A DNA stretch of 64,000 nt from Bacillus sp. FJAT-22090 (GCF_001278755.1 NZ_CP012601.1:1488001-1552000), one strand, 5' to 3'. Positions 53,229 to 61,992 are shown, counted from the stretch's first letter. The notes: generated by a model not told the origin, from the letters alone. Numbers and translations: made by a program.

Positions 53229-53957
53229 ATGCCTAATTCCTATTCTGATTGCATTATAAAACCATTGGGAGATTCCGCATTAATTGTACAGCTCGGAGAA
53301 GGTATAGATAGTGCTATTCATCAAAAAGTTAAAAATCTATCCGAACTACTAGCTAATAGTCCATTTGAAGGATTAACAGAATTTGTTCCAGCTTATAACA
53401 ATATAACGGTGTATTATAATCCATATATTGTTCATACTTCCCAGAAAAGTGACTTAAATTCCTTTGAATTTGTTTCTATTCATATGAAAAATTTAGTAAA
53501 AAAAATGACGAAAAATAAAAACGAGTCTGCTAGGGTAATTTCTATCCCTGTTTGTTACGGAGGAGAATATGGACCCGATTTAAATACAGTCGCTCAATAT
53601 CACAACATTTCACCAGAGGAAGTTATTCGCATTCATTCAGAGAGTGAATGTTTAGTTTACATGCTCGGTTTTGCACCGGGTTTTCCTTTTATGGGTGGAA
53701 TGGATGAACGTATAGCTACACCTAGAAAGGAAACTCCTAGATTGTCAATAAGACCCGGTTCAGTTGGAATAGCAGGTAAACAAACCGGTATTTATCCACT
53801 AGAGACTCCTGGTGGATGGCAAATCATTGGACGCACCCCGCTAGATTTGTTTCTACCTCAAATGTCCCCCCCTACCTTATTGCAAGCTGGTGATATTATC
53901 CGCTTTGTGCCGATTTCTTCCAGTGATTATTTAAATTATAAGGAGTTGAAGAAATGA
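53229..53957 (+). CDS. pxpB: 5-oxoprolinase subunit B (KipI-like)
   Basis: About 242 residues of the KipI/PxpB family, with IKPLGDSALIVQLGEG at the start, CLVYMLGFAPGFPFMGGMDE (about 145) and the TPRLSIRPGSVGIAGKQTGIYP block (about 175). With PxpC it forms the ATP-dependent ring-opening unit; B. subtilis KipI also inhibits kinase KinA. The ATG at 53229 has AAAGGAG seven bases upstream; the longer frame from 53145 has none. It overlaps pxpC by four bases. Confidence 0.95.
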   Translation: MPNSYSDCIIKPLGDSALIVQLGEGIDSAIHQKVKNLSELLANSPFEGLTEFVPAYNNITVYYNPYIVHTSQKSDLNSFEFVSIHMKNLVKKMTKNKNESARVISIPVCYGGEYGPDLNTVAQYHNISPEEVIRIHSESECLVYMLGFAPGFPFMGGMDERIATPRKETPRLSIRPGSVGIAGKQTGIYPLETPGGWQIIGRTPLDLFLPQMSPPTLLQAGDIIRFVPISSSDYLNYKELKK

Positions 53958-54943
53958 GCATACGAGTGTTGCATTCCGGACTATTAACTACGATTCAAGA
54001 CATAGGCCGTTATGGATCGCAAAAGTTTGGAGTTATAGTCAGTGGTGCGATGGATAGCTATTCTTTAAGACTGGCAAATCTTTTAGTTGGAAATAAAGAA
54101 AATGAAGCCACACTTGAAATTACTTTATTTGGGACAACGCTTCAATTTGATGAAGATACCTTAATTTCAATAACTGGAGGAGATTTTCTCCCTACGATTG
54201 ACGGAAAAAAAGTTCTGTCGTGGCGACCAATCTTAATAAAGAAAAATTCTGTCTTAAAATTCAATTCAGCTATAAAAGGAAGTAGAGCATACGTTGCTTT
54301 TGCAGGTGGAATAGATATCCCGGAAATTATGGAGAGTAAAAGTACCTATTTACGTGCAAATATTGGTGGCTTTAAAGGAAGAGCGTTGCAAAAAGGAGAT
54401 ATTTTTTCAGTAGGAGAAGTAAGTGAAATTGCCGAAAAGCTTATTGAACAGTTGAAAAACAGTGATGCAACTTGGTCTGTAGACTTTAATAATTTGATAA
54501 GATTTGAACAGAATCAGTATATTCGAGTGCTAAAAGGAACTGAATTTAACCGTTTTGATCAGAAAAGCCAAAACATTTTTTTCGAAAAACCTTATACCCT
54601 TACAGTCCAATCCGATCGAATGGGATACCGATTAGATGGTCCTACCCTATCATTAGCTGAAAATTTCGAGCTCTTATCTGAAGGAGTTACCTTTGGAACT
54701 GTCCAGATCCCATCAAATGGACAACCAATTATCCTGATGGCAGACCGTCAAACTACTGGGGGCTATCCTAAAATAGCACAAGTGATAACTGCTGACTTAC
54801 CAAGTCTCGCTCAGATTCAACCAACCGGAACAATACGCTTTAAGGAAGTCACGCTCGCTGAAGCTGAAAATGAAATATTTAAAAATGAGCAGCTAATAAA
54901 AAATATAAAAAATGCAATCCATTATAAAATAGTTAGTAATTAA
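53954..54943 (+). CDS. pxpC: 5-oxoprolinase subunit C (KipA-like)
   Basis: 329 residues, biotin-dependent-carboxyltransferase-like cyclophilin fold. RVLHSGLLTTIQDIGRYGSQKFGV opening (split at residue 20), then the AYVAFAGGIDIPEIMESKST block and QSDRMGYRLDGP (about 218). Starts within the pxpB stop (ATGA). Partner of PxpB. Confidence 0.95.
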   Translation: MSIRVLHSGLLTTIQDIGRYGSQKFGVIVSGAMDSYSLRLANLLVGNKENEATLEITLFGTTLQFDEDTLISITGGDFLPTIDGKKVLSWRPILIKKNSVLKFNSAIKGSRAYVAFAGGIDIPEIMESKSTYLRANIGGFKGRALQKGDIFSVGEVSEIAEKLIEQLKNSDATWSVDFNNLIRFEQNQYIRVLKGTEFNRFDQKSQNIFFEKPYTLTVQSDRMGYRLDGPTLSLAENFELLSEGVTFGTVQIPSNGQPIILMADRQTTGGYPKIAQVITADLPSLAQIQPTGTIRFKEVTLAEAENEIFKNEQLIKNIKNAIHYKIVSN

Positions 54944-54947
54944 AAAT

Positions 54948-54985
54948 AATCCTCTATTCACGTTTGGAATAGAGGATTTTTATTT
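54948..54985. terminator. Bidirectional terminator pxpC / kipR
   Basis: Perfect 12-base arms AATCCTCTATTC (54948-54959) / GAATAGAGGATT (54967-54978) followed by TTTATTT, with A-rich sequence on the other side. The regulator's stop lies in the stem. Confidence 0.85.
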
Positions 54986-55728
54986 ACAAAGCCTAATCTT
55001 TCAGAAATTATATTCGCAGCATCTATTGCTTTTTTTGCAAAGAAATCGACCTGATCTTTTTGATAGTTTGCTTCAATTCCAGCTATACTAATTCCACCTA
55101 TGATTTCTCCTTTATTGTTGAAAATAGGAGCAGCAATAGCTGAGGTATGATCTTCTAATTCGGAATGACTAATCGTATAACCATTTGTTCTTGCATTTTT
55201 TATACTCTCTAATAAAATCTCTTTATCAGTAATTGTTCCCATAGCAAAAGACTTTAATTCTACATTTTCTAAATAAGAATTGATTTCATCATCTTCTAAA
55301 AAAGATAAAATGACTCTTGAACAAGCTCCAGCATACAAAGGACTTCTTCTTCCAATAGCAGTGTATAATCGAACTTTTTGGTATACATCTACTTTTTCAA
55401 TGTAAATAGCTTCGTCACCTTGCCGTATAATTAAATTAATCGCTTCTTTTAATTCATTATGTAATTCTTGCATGATAGGATATGCGATTTGTCGTATATC
55501 CAATCTTGAAGAAACGAGATTTCCATAAGTAAGAAAGAGGAGACCTAACCGATATTTAGAATCAGCGCCTTTTACGACAAAACCCATTTCCTCTAAAGAT
55601 ATTAACATTCGATAAACGGATGATTTAGGAATCTTCGAAAGTTCAATTATTTCTTGAAATGTCAAAGCCGCATGATCAATAAATAAATTTAAAATATCCA
55701 TCGAACGAACTACTGTTTTATTTTTCAT
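54958..55728 (-). CDS. kipR: IclR-family regulator (KipR-like)
   Basis: 256 residues. Winged helix in residues 1-60 (FQEIIELSKIPKSSVYRMLI, then LEEMGFV) and an IclR effector domain (about 75-250) with the ISHSELEDHTSAIAAPIFN and GISIAGIEANY blocks. By position next to pxpBC it matches KipR, the repressor of the kip/ycs operon in B. subtilis. Nitrogen- or 5-oxoproline-dependent control is inferred. AAGGAGAG lies upstream. Confidence 0.87.
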   Translation of the reverse strand: MKNKTVVRSMDILNLFIDHAALTFQEIIELSKIPKSSVYRMLISLEEMGFVVKGADSKYRLGLLFLTYGNLVSSRLDIRQIAYPIMQELHNELKEAINLIIRQGDEAIYIEKVDVYQKVRLYTAIGRRSPLYAGACSRVILSFLEDDEINSYLENVELKSFAMGTITDKEILLESIKNARTNGYTISHSELEDHTSAIAAPIFNNKGEIIGGISIAGIEANYQKDQVDFFAKKAIDAANIISERLGFVNKNPLFQT

Positions 55729-55754
55729 ATACTCTCCTTTAACAAGTAACTCTC

Positions 55755-56654
55755 TTATTCTTTAACAAAATTAATAAGCTTCTTTTTACTTCTAAAATTA
55801 ACGATAAAAATACTAGCACCAACCATGATTAATCCAATAATAAGCAAGTAGGTAATTGGTTCATCTAGGAAAACAGCACCTATAAAGACAGCAATAATTG
55901 GTACAAGAAATGTATATGAGCCTACTTTGCTTGCTTCTCCTTCATTAATCAACTTGTAGTAGATAATATAAGAAATAGGAATCCCAAAAATTGCGCCATA
56001 GCTTAAACCAAATATGTATGTACTATTCCACTGAATTTCAGACCAACTTTCAAAGTATGTCCCTGTTCCAAGAAGAACCGCTCCCCCAATGATACATTGT
56101 AAGGAAACCATCCAGTAAGCATCTACTCTATCCCTTATACTTTTAACGTAAATCACACCAAATGCCCAACATATTGCTGTGACTATCCCAAGAACAACCC
56201 CAATTATGGACACATGAAAAGTTAACCCATCTAAACTAACCATTAATATTCCTAGGAATCCTATCAAGAGACCAATAATTTTAACTGGGGTCATAAATTC
56301 CCCTAACCAAATCCATGCGAACAAACCTAATAACACTGGTTGAAAATAAACAAGTATCGAAAACAAGCCTCCAGGTAAATAATTTAACCCTACTGTTTGT
56401 ATTCCAAAAAATAATGTTGTATTAAATAAAGCCGAAATACAATACAACTTCCAATTTTCCCGCCAATTAATTTTATCTATCCTCTTCAACAATAGGACTC
56501 CTAACAAAACCCCACCAATCGTTGCTCGCATTCCGGAAAATAGCAACGGAGGTGTGTAAGGTAACGCTAATTTATAAATTGGCCAGCTAGCACCCCACAC
56601 TAAAATAAGCACTAATAGTGCCATCGTCGATTTCGTAAATACCTTACTCAACAT
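55755..56654 (-). CDS. EamA/DMT-family transporter
   Basis: 299 residues with ten transmembrane helices in two EamA repeats (about 8-140 and 150-285). VLVWGASWPIYKLAL in helix 1 and ALFNTTLFFGIQTVGL (about 75) are typical. Members export amino acids or other metabolites. It ends 26 bases before the kipR start, on the same strand, so it may be co-transcribed with the regulator. AGGGAAG precedes the ATG. Substrate unknown. Confidence 0.87.
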   Translation of the reverse strand: MLSKVFTKSTMALLVLILVWGASWPIYKLALPYTPPLLFSGMRATIGGVLLGVLLLKRIDKINWRENWKLYCISALFNTTLFFGIQTVGLNYLPGGLFSILVYFQPVLLGLFAWIWLGEFMTPVKIIGLLIGFLGILMVSLDGLTFHVSIIGVVLGIVTAICWAFGVIYVKSIRDRVDAYWMVSLQCIIGGAVLLGTGTYFESWSEIQWNSTYIFGLSYGAIFGIPISYIIYYKLINEGEASKVGSYTFLVPIIAVFIGAVFLDEPITYLLIIGLIMVGASIFIVNFRSKKKLINFVKE

Positions 56655-56758
56655 TATAACTTCCCTTCAAAACTAAACCAAGTCTATGAATCCACTATAC
56701 ACCCAAAGAAAAAAACCATCTATCAAAAAAACAAAAAAATTGAACTAATCCCTCTCTA

Positions 56759-56786
56759 TTACAAATAGATTACAGGTGCCTGGCAC
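56759..56786 (+). repeat. GGTGCC-GGCACC dispersed element, copy C
   Basis: TTACAAATAGATTACA followed by GGTGCCTGGCAC. Followed after about 30 bases (with short GTGAAATTCGTGAAA repeats) by the same hairpin seen next to copy B. Confidence 0.75.
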
Positions 56787-56814
56787 GAAAACAATCGTGA
56801 AATTCGTGAAAATC

Positions 56815-56861
56815 AAAACAAACATGAAATTCGTGAAATTCACGTTTTTCATGTTTGTTTT
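56815..56861 (-). terminator. Terminator of the FMN reductase gene
   Basis: Arms AAAACAAACATGAAA (56815-56829) / TTTCATGTTTGTTTT (56847-56861) with an inner CGTGAAATTCACG stem. The last bases of the stem provide the T-run. Near copy of the hairpin at 50111-50158. Confidence 0.8.
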
Positions 56862-56875
56862 ATTAATTACTAAAA

Positions 56876-57424
56876 TTATTTAACTTTATTGTAAAATTCA
56901 ACAAAATTGTTAACTACGGAATCAAGGAAATCACTTGTACCTTGGTCAGTAATTTCATTTTGTTCATTCAATTTTGTATGAATTGCACCAATGTATACTT
57001 CATTTCCAGGAAGTAGTTTTGGTTGTAATGTTGGATTAGAGATGATTTCTCTTAAATGCAATTGAGCACGAACACTACCAAGTACGCCCATAGAAGAACC
57101 TACGATAAAAGTTGGTTTATCTTTTAGGTCATGTCCGCTACGAGACATCCAATCAATTGCATTTTTCAAAACTCCTGGGATTGAAAAGTTATATTCAGGT
57201 ACTGCGAATAGCACCGCTTCCGCATTACGAACTTTCATTTTGAAATCCATTGCCCCTTTGGGAGGATTCTCTTCAATATCAGCACTAAACATCTCTACAT
57301 CGTTGATTAATACGACTTCAATGTCTAATTTGTCTGCGTAGCGTTTTTTCATGTACTCCACTAGTTTTAAGTTATAAGATTCTTTTCTGTTACTACCTAT
57401 TATTGCTGCCACTTTAATTGCCAT
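56876..57424 (-). CDS. NAD(P)H-dependent FMN reductase / azoreductase family
   Basis: 182-residue flavodoxin-like fold. IIGSNRKESYNLKLVEYM (about residue 8) binds FMN phosphate; VPEYNFSIPGVLKNAIDW (about 75) and GSSMGVLGSVRAQLHLRE are the other family blocks. It would reduce FMN, quinones or azo dyes with NAD(P)H. AGAGGAG precedes the ATG. Single-gene unit. Confidence 0.9.
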   Translation of the reverse strand: MAIKVAAIIGSNRKESYNLKLVEYMKKRYADKLDIEVVLINDVEMFSADIEENPPKGAMDFKMKVRNAEAVLFAVPEYNFSIPGVLKNAIDWMSRSGHDLKDKPTFIVGSSMGVLGSVRAQLHLREIISNPTLQPKLLPGNEVYIGAIHTKLNEQNEITDQGTSDFLDSVVNNFVEFYNKVK

Positions 57425-57587
57425 TTGTAAATCTCCTCTTTCCTTATAATCTTTTGGTATCGAATCTACAATATTCGACCAGTTAACACGTTTTTTAGTA
57501 TATCACTGTGATCCTCAAAAATGCATAGACTATGCTTGCAACCTCTTTTACAAATACAGGAACAATATTCTTTATATTCGGAACATA

Positions 57588-57615
57588 TTGACAACCTAAA
57601 AATTAAATATATAAT
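57588..57615 (+). promoter_or_regulatory. Consensus sigma-A promoter of the yfcC operon
   Basis: -35 TTGACA (57588-57593) and -10 TATAAT (57610-57615) both match consensus exactly, with a 16-base spacer. Predicted start near 57622. Confidence 0.8.
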
Positions 57616-57637
57616 TAATTTTAATATTTCCGAATAT

Positions 57638-57651
57638 TGAAAACGTTTTCC
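57638..57651. promoter_or_regulatory. CcpA cre site downstream of the yfcC promoter
   Basis: TGAAAACGTTTTCC matches the cre consensus TGWAARCGYTWNCW at 13 of 14 positions. It begins about 16 bases after the predicted transcription start, a roadblock position for carbon catabolite repression. Confidence 0.75.
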
Positions 57652-57749
57652 GTAGACCGGAAAAGTTAAAGTGATTCTTCCAAAACTCTAACTTCTGAAA
57701 GGATTGCTACATTAATAAGGAAATTAACGACAAACTAGGGGGAATTGTA

Positions 57750-59177
57750 TTGGCAAAAATCATAGAAAAAGGAAATTTAAACTCAAATGTAAAAAGTAAA
57801 TTAACGAATGAAATATCTATCGATGCATTTGTACTAATGTTTTGTGTAATATTAATAGTGGCTGTATTAACGTATATTTTTCCTGCTGGACAATACGATC
57901 GAGTGGAAGTAGATGGACGACAAGTAGTGGACCCTTCCACATTTCATTTTGTTGAAAATGCACCTGTTGGTTTTTTTGATATATTTAGTAATGTTCATGT
58001 TGGTATGACTGAAGCCGCGCCTATTATACTTTTTGTACTACTATTTGGTGGAGCACTTGGAATAATACAAATGACTGGTGCATTAAATTCTTTTATTCAA
58101 ATAGTATCCTTGAAATATTCTTCTAAAGAAAAATTGCTTATACCAATTATGGTTTTAGTATTTTCTTTGTTAGGCACTTTAATTGGTTCCGCTGAAGATT
58201 CTCTTGTTTATTTAGCAATCCTTGTACCTATGACTATTTCTTTAGGATTTGATGCGCTTACTGGATTTGCTATAGTCATGCTTGGTATTATGGTCGGTTT
58301 TCTTACAGGTATTACAAATCCATTTAACGTAGGTGTGGCTCAAGGTATAGCTGAGCTTCCAATATACTCAGGTATTGAGCTGAGAATTGCACTATTTGTA
58401 GTAATGTATCTAGCAACAGTTTTATATATCTACCGTCATGCAATGAAAGTTAAAAAGAACCCGGAGTTAGGTGTGTTTGGAAAATATACTAGACAATCCA
58501 CTGATACCATTGAAGAAAATTTCAAACTTTCTATGAGACATAAAATCTCTTTGTATGCTTTGCTTTTAAACTTCATTATTCTAATGTATGGGGTTATCAA
58601 ACTTCAATGGTATATTTCAGAAATCGCTGGGATATTCTTGTTATTTGGGATTATTATAGGTTTTATTTGTAAGCTCTCCCCCAGCGATATGTCTAAAGGA
58701 TTTATTGATGGTGCAAAGGAAATGATTTCTGGGGCTTTAATTATTGGAGTCGCTCAAACTATTTTAGTAATCGTACGTGATGGTTTGCTGTTAGACTCTA
58801 TTTTATATTATTCGTCAAGTCTAATTGGGAATCTCCCTCCTGCTATTAACGCACTTGGTATGTTCTTTACCCAAATGTGTATGAATTTTATCGTTCCATC
58901 TGGAAGTGGACAAGCAGCACTGACGATGCCTATTATGACACCTCTGGGAGATTTGATTGGTGTTACAAGACAAACAGCCGTGCTTGCCTTTCAAACTGGA
59001 GACGGTATTTCCAATCTCATTTTCCCAACATCAGGTGTTTTAATAGCAGCACTAGCTTTAAATGGTATCCCCTATACGAAATGGCTAAAATGGGTCTTCC
59101 CGTTCATCGGAATATTAATAGCAATTTCCATTTGCTTTTTAATGTTCGCACAATTCACGAATTATGGTCCATTCTAA
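57750..59177 (+). CDS. yfcC: YfcC-family membrane transporter
   Basis: 475 residues, about 12 transmembrane segments, YfcC/C4-dicarboxylate anaerobic carrier-like family (ion transporter superfamily). Family blocks are YIFPAGQYDRVEVDGRQVV (about residue 45), GSAEDSLVYLAILVP (about 143) and FIVPSGSGQAALTMPIM (about 380), likely substrate-binding hairpins. Start TTG at 57750 follows GGGGG at seven bases. Followed 19 bases later by an M20 peptidase gene, so the import of a peptide, N-acyl amino acid or related compound then hydrolysed is likely. Under a strong promoter with a cre site. Confidence 0.85.
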   Translation: MAKIIEKGNLNSNVKSKLTNEISIDAFVLMFCVILIVAVLTYIFPAGQYDRVEVDGRQVVDPSTFHFVENAPVGFFDIFSNVHVGMTEAAPIILFVLLFGGALGIIQMTGALNSFIQIVSLKYSSKEKLLIPIMVLVFSLLGTLIGSAEDSLVYLAILVPMTISLGFDALTGFAIVMLGIMVGFLTGITNPFNVGVAQGIAELPIYSGIELRIALFVVMYLATVLYIYRHAMKVKKNPELGVFGKYTRQSTDTIEENFKLSMRHKISLYALLLNFIILMYGVIKLQWYISEIAGIFLLFGIIIGFICKLSPSDMSKGFIDGAKEMISGALIIGVAQTILVIVRDGLLLDSILYYSSSLIGNLPPAINALGMFFTQMCMNFIVPSGSGQAALTMPIMTPLGDLIGVTRQTAVLAFQTGDGISNLIFPTSGVLIAALALNGIPYTKWLKWVFPFIGILIAISICFLMFAQFTNYGPF

Positions 59178-59196
59178 TTAAAGGAGTTAATGAATA

Positions 59197-60372
59197 ATGA
59201 CAATAAAGGAAACAACAATTAAAGAAGAAGTAATTAAATGGAGAAGGCAACTTCATGAGAATCCTGAGCTCGGTTTTGAAGAAGTGGAAACATCAAATTA
59301 CATTTATCAACTTTTGCAATCATTTTCTGGTTTAGAAATATCAAGGCCAACTAAAACAAGTGTGCTAGCAGTACTTAAAGGATTAAAGCCTTCTGCCTCC
59401 CCTCTTACTATTGCTTTTCGAGCAGATATCGACGCACTTCCGATAGTAGAAGAAGCAGACGTTCCTTTTAAATCCAAAAAAGAGGGTGTCATGCATGCAT
59501 GTGGACACGATACACATACTGCCATGTTACTTGGTGCAGCAAAAGTACTTTCCTCCAAAAGAGAAGAAATTAGTGGAGAAATTCGTTTCATCTTCCAACA
59601 CGCAGAAGAAGTAAGCCCTGGAGGAGCGTTAGGACTAGTAGATGTAGGTGTCGTTGACAATGTTGACCATATATTTGCATTACATGTGGATCCATTCGTT
59701 AAATCAGGTACGATTACAATGAAGGATGATGTCTTATGTGCAGCAATTGACGATTTTGAAATTACCATAATAGGTAAAGGGGGACACGCATCAATGCCCG
59801 AAAAATCTATAGATCCAATTGCAATTGGAGCAGAAGTAGTTTCCAATCTCCATCAAATAACAGCTAGAAAAATTTCAGCATTAAATGTTCCTGTTTTATC
59901 TGTTGTTGTTTTTCAAAGCGGCAATGTACTAAATGTTATACCAGAAACTGCCTATATCGGGGGAACACTTCGCTCCCTTGATAGTGTGAGCAGAGAAGAA
60001 GCAAAAAAGTATGTCAATCAGATAGTTAAAGGAATCTCAGAAGCACACGGAGCATCATTTAAGATTAATTGGATGGAAGGATACGATCCTGTTATTAACG
60101 ATAAAGAAAGTGTTACGATTTCAAGAAAAGCTGCTATTGAAGTATTTGGGCACGAAAATGTCATTCATATAGATAAACCTTTCTTTGGTGGAGAAGATTT
60201 CTCAGCGTATCTACGTAAAAGTCCTGGCTCTATGCAATTTCTTGGTATTTACAATGAAGAACTCGGAAACAACTACCCTCTTCATCATCCAAAGTTCATG
60301 GTAGATGAAGAAGCTCTACAGTATGGTACAGAGTATTTCGTTAAAATAGCTGAACACCTATGTATGAAGTAA
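59197..60372 (+). CDS. M20 family metallopeptidase/amidohydrolase
   Basis: 391 residues of the M20D group (HipO/AmhX-like aminoacylases). Catalytic residues are visible: HACGHDTHTAMLLG (metal Cys/His, about residue 99), HAEEVSPGGA with the Glu pair (about 133), ALHVDP (His, about 158) and the C-terminal HHPKF His. The dimerisation/lid domain is about 185-300. It hydrolyses N-acyl amino acids, dipeptides or p-aminobenzoyl-type conjugates. AAGGAGT precedes the ATG. Forms a two-gene operon with yfcC. Confidence 0.9.
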   Translation: MTIKETTIKEEVIKWRRQLHENPELGFEEVETSNYIYQLLQSFSGLEISRPTKTSVLAVLKGLKPSASPLTIAFRADIDALPIVEEADVPFKSKKEGVMHACGHDTHTAMLLGAAKVLSSKREEISGEIRFIFQHAEEVSPGGALGLVDVGVVDNVDHIFALHVDPFVKSGTITMKDDVLCAAIDDFEITIIGKGGHASMPEKSIDPIAIGAEVVSNLHQITARKISALNVPVLSVVVFQSGNVLNVIPETAYIGGTLRSLDSVSREEAKKYVNQIVKGISEAHGASFKINWMEGYDPVINDKESVTISRKAAIEVFGHENVIHIDKPFFGGEDFSAYLRKSPGSMQFLGIYNEELGNNYPLHHPKFMVDEEALQYGTEYFVKIAEHLCMK

Positions 60373-60387
60373 AAATATAAAACTTAC

Positions 60388-60423
60388 AGGAGGAGGTCGC
60401 CATATATTAGGTAACCTCCTCCT
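60388..60423 (+). terminator. Hairpin after the M20 gene
   Basis: Arms AGGAGGAGGT (60388-60397) / ACCTCCTCCT (60414-60423) with a 16-base loop; the T-run is weak (ATATTATT). The arm contains two overlapping Shine-Dalgarno-like cores but no start codon follows at proper spacing. Confidence 0.6.
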
Positions 60424-60429
60424 ATATTA

Positions 60430-60474
60430 TTACAGAAGTGTTACTGGTGCCAGGCACCAGTAATACTCCTGTAA
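60430..60474 (+). repeat. GGTGCC-GGCACC dispersed element, copy D (full compound palindrome)
   Basis: Inner palindrome of 11-base arms TTACTGGTGCC / GGCACCAGTAA around one A (60441-60463), flanked by TTACAG (60430) and CTGTAA (60469) as outer inverted repeats. It is the most complete copy and shows that the other copies are half-elements of the same structure. Confidence 0.8.
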
Positions 60475-60609
60475 TACAACCACTAATAACTTCCTTGATA
60501 AAGAATATAGTTGTTACATTATTTCGAATTCTTCGAAAGAATAATGGCGATTTACTACTGTAGTGTGTTAAAATATATTAATCTTTAAATTGGAGGAGTC
60601 ATTATCTAT

Positions 60610-61872
60610 ATGCAAGCAACAGGTACGAAAACCATTCAAGTAGAAAATGTGCTAATAGCACATCATTTTTTGAAAGATGTAGTTATTCATACACCTTTAC
60701 AAAAAAATGAGTATTTATCTGAAAAATATAATTGCACAGTATATTTCAAAAGAGAAGATTTGCAGCATGTTCGCTCATTTAAACTCCGTGGAGCTTACTA
60801 TAAGATTAAAACAATTGAGAATGATGCAAGGGAAAAAGGAGTCGTGTGTGCAAGCGCGGGTAATCATGCTCAAGGAGTAGCTTATGCATGTGCACATTTG
60901 CAAATTACCGCAAAGATTTTCATGCCTCTTACTACACCAAAACAAAAAATCGACCAAGTGAGAATGTTTGGTCGTGAATATGTTGAAATAATTCTCGCAG
61001 GTGATACTTTTGATGACTCTGCTACTAATGCTATCGCTTTTGCTGAAGCTGAGAACCGGATTTTTATCCACCCATTTGATGACCGAGAAATTATTTCTGG
61101 GCAAGGTACTGTAGCTGTGGAAATAATGAATGACATGGAAGAACCAATTGACTTTGTTTTCGGAAGTATTGGTGGTGGAGGATTAATATCTGGAGTTTCT
61201 ACTTATATAAAGAACATATCACCAAAAACTAAAATTATTGGAGTCGAACCAGCTGGGGCAGGTAGCATGAAAGCTGCTTTAGAAAAAAATGGACCAGTAG
61301 CTTTAGAATCTATTGATAAATTTGTAGATGGTGCTGCAGTAAAATGTGTTGGTAATCTCAATTATGATGTATGCCAAAAATATGTAGATGATATCGTTCT
61401 CGTTCCAGAAGGCAAAGTTTGTACAACCATTTTAGATTTGTATAATAAACACGCAATCATTGCAGAACCTGCAGGAGCACTTCCTGTGACCGCTCTCGAC
61501 TTATATCAAGACCAAATAAAAGGAAAAACTGTTGTATGCATTATCAGTGGTGGAAATAACGATATTGGTAGAATGCAAGAAATTAAAGAAAAGTCATTAA
61601 TGCATGAAGGCCTACTTTATTACTTTATTGTAAACTTCCCTCAACGTGCTGGGGCATTAAGACAGTTTTTAGATAAAGTACTTGGACCGGACGACGATAT
61701 TACGACATTTGAGTATACAAAGAAGAACAATAAAGAAAGCGGACCAGCGCTTGTAGGAATTGAATTGAAAAATAGCTCAGACTATAATGGTCTTATTTCT
61801 CGTCTAAGTGAGAATGGCTTCTCTTATAAAGAAGTGAATAAAGACAGTACTCTCTTTGAGCTTTTAATATAA
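60610..61872 (+). CDS. ilvA: Threonine ammonia-lyase (threonine dehydratase)
   Basis: Deaminates threonine to 2-oxobutanoate, the entry to isoleucine synthesis. 420 residues: PLP-binding Lys58 in VRSFKLRGAYYK, SAGNHAQGVA (about 81), PLP-phosphate loop GSIGGGGLISG (about 187), and a C-terminal ACT-like regulatory domain of about 90 residues, shorter than the double domain of E. coli IlvA, as in other Bacilli. GGAGGAG lies 12 bases before the ATG. A dyad ATTCTTCGAAAGAAT occurs 80 bases upstream (60527-60541). Alone, not in an ilv operon. Confidence 0.94.
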   Translation: MQATGTKTIQVENVLIAHHFLKDVVIHTPLQKNEYLSEKYNCTVYFKREDLQHVRSFKLRGAYYKIKTIENDAREKGVVCASAGNHAQGVAYACAHLQITAKIFMPLTTPKQKIDQVRMFGREYVEIILAGDTFDDSATNAIAFAEAENRIFIHPFDDREIISGQGTVAVEIMNDMEEPIDFVFGSIGGGGLISGVSTYIKNISPKTKIIGVEPAGAGSMKAALEKNGPVALESIDKFVDGAAVKCVGNLNYDVCQKYVDDIVLVPEGKVCTTILDLYNKHAIIAEPAGALPVTALDLYQDQIKGKTVVCIISGGNNDIGRMQEIKEKSLMHEGLLYYFIVNFPQRAGALRQFLDKVLGPDDDITTFEYTKKNNKESGPALVGIELKNSSDYNGLISRLSENGFSYKEVNKDSTLFELLI

Positions 61873-61884
61873 TAATCACTGTTT

Positions 61885-61922
61885 AAACACTTGTGAAATA
61901 TAGGTTTCACGAGTGTTTTTTT
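61885..61922 (+). terminator. Terminator of ilvA
   Basis: Interrupted stem AAACACT-GTGAAA / TTTCAC-AGTGTTT followed by TTTTTTT. Confidence 0.85.
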
Positions 61923-61992
61923 GTCTCCAAAGTAGAAACAAATAAAAAAAATAAATTTCTCTCAGTAGATTCCTAGCAAAATATTTATTCCT

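Larger units (their letters stand above)
57425..57749. other. Divergent intergenic region with the yfcC promoter
   Basis: 325 AT-rich bases. Besides the promoter and cre site listed separately, ATTCGGAA (57577-57584) and TTCCGAAT (57628-57635) form an inverted repeat spanning the whole promoter, about 50 bases apart, which could hold a second regulator. Confidence 0.45.

Noticed and set aside
59307-59846. 179-codon minus-strand frame inside the M20 peptidase gene
   Set aside because: Shadow frame: Ser/Thr-rich translation opposite a well-supported enzyme gene with all catalytic motifs.
60388-60423. Start of a small gene at the AGGAGGAGGT sequence after the M20 gene
   Set aside because: The Shine-Dalgarno-like core is one arm of a perfect hairpin and no start codon follows at a usable distance.
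60527-60541. Dyad ATTCTTCGAAAGAAT upstream of ilvA as a CodY box
   Set aside because: It does not align with the CodY consensus at the central TTCWGAA; kept only as an unexplained dyad.
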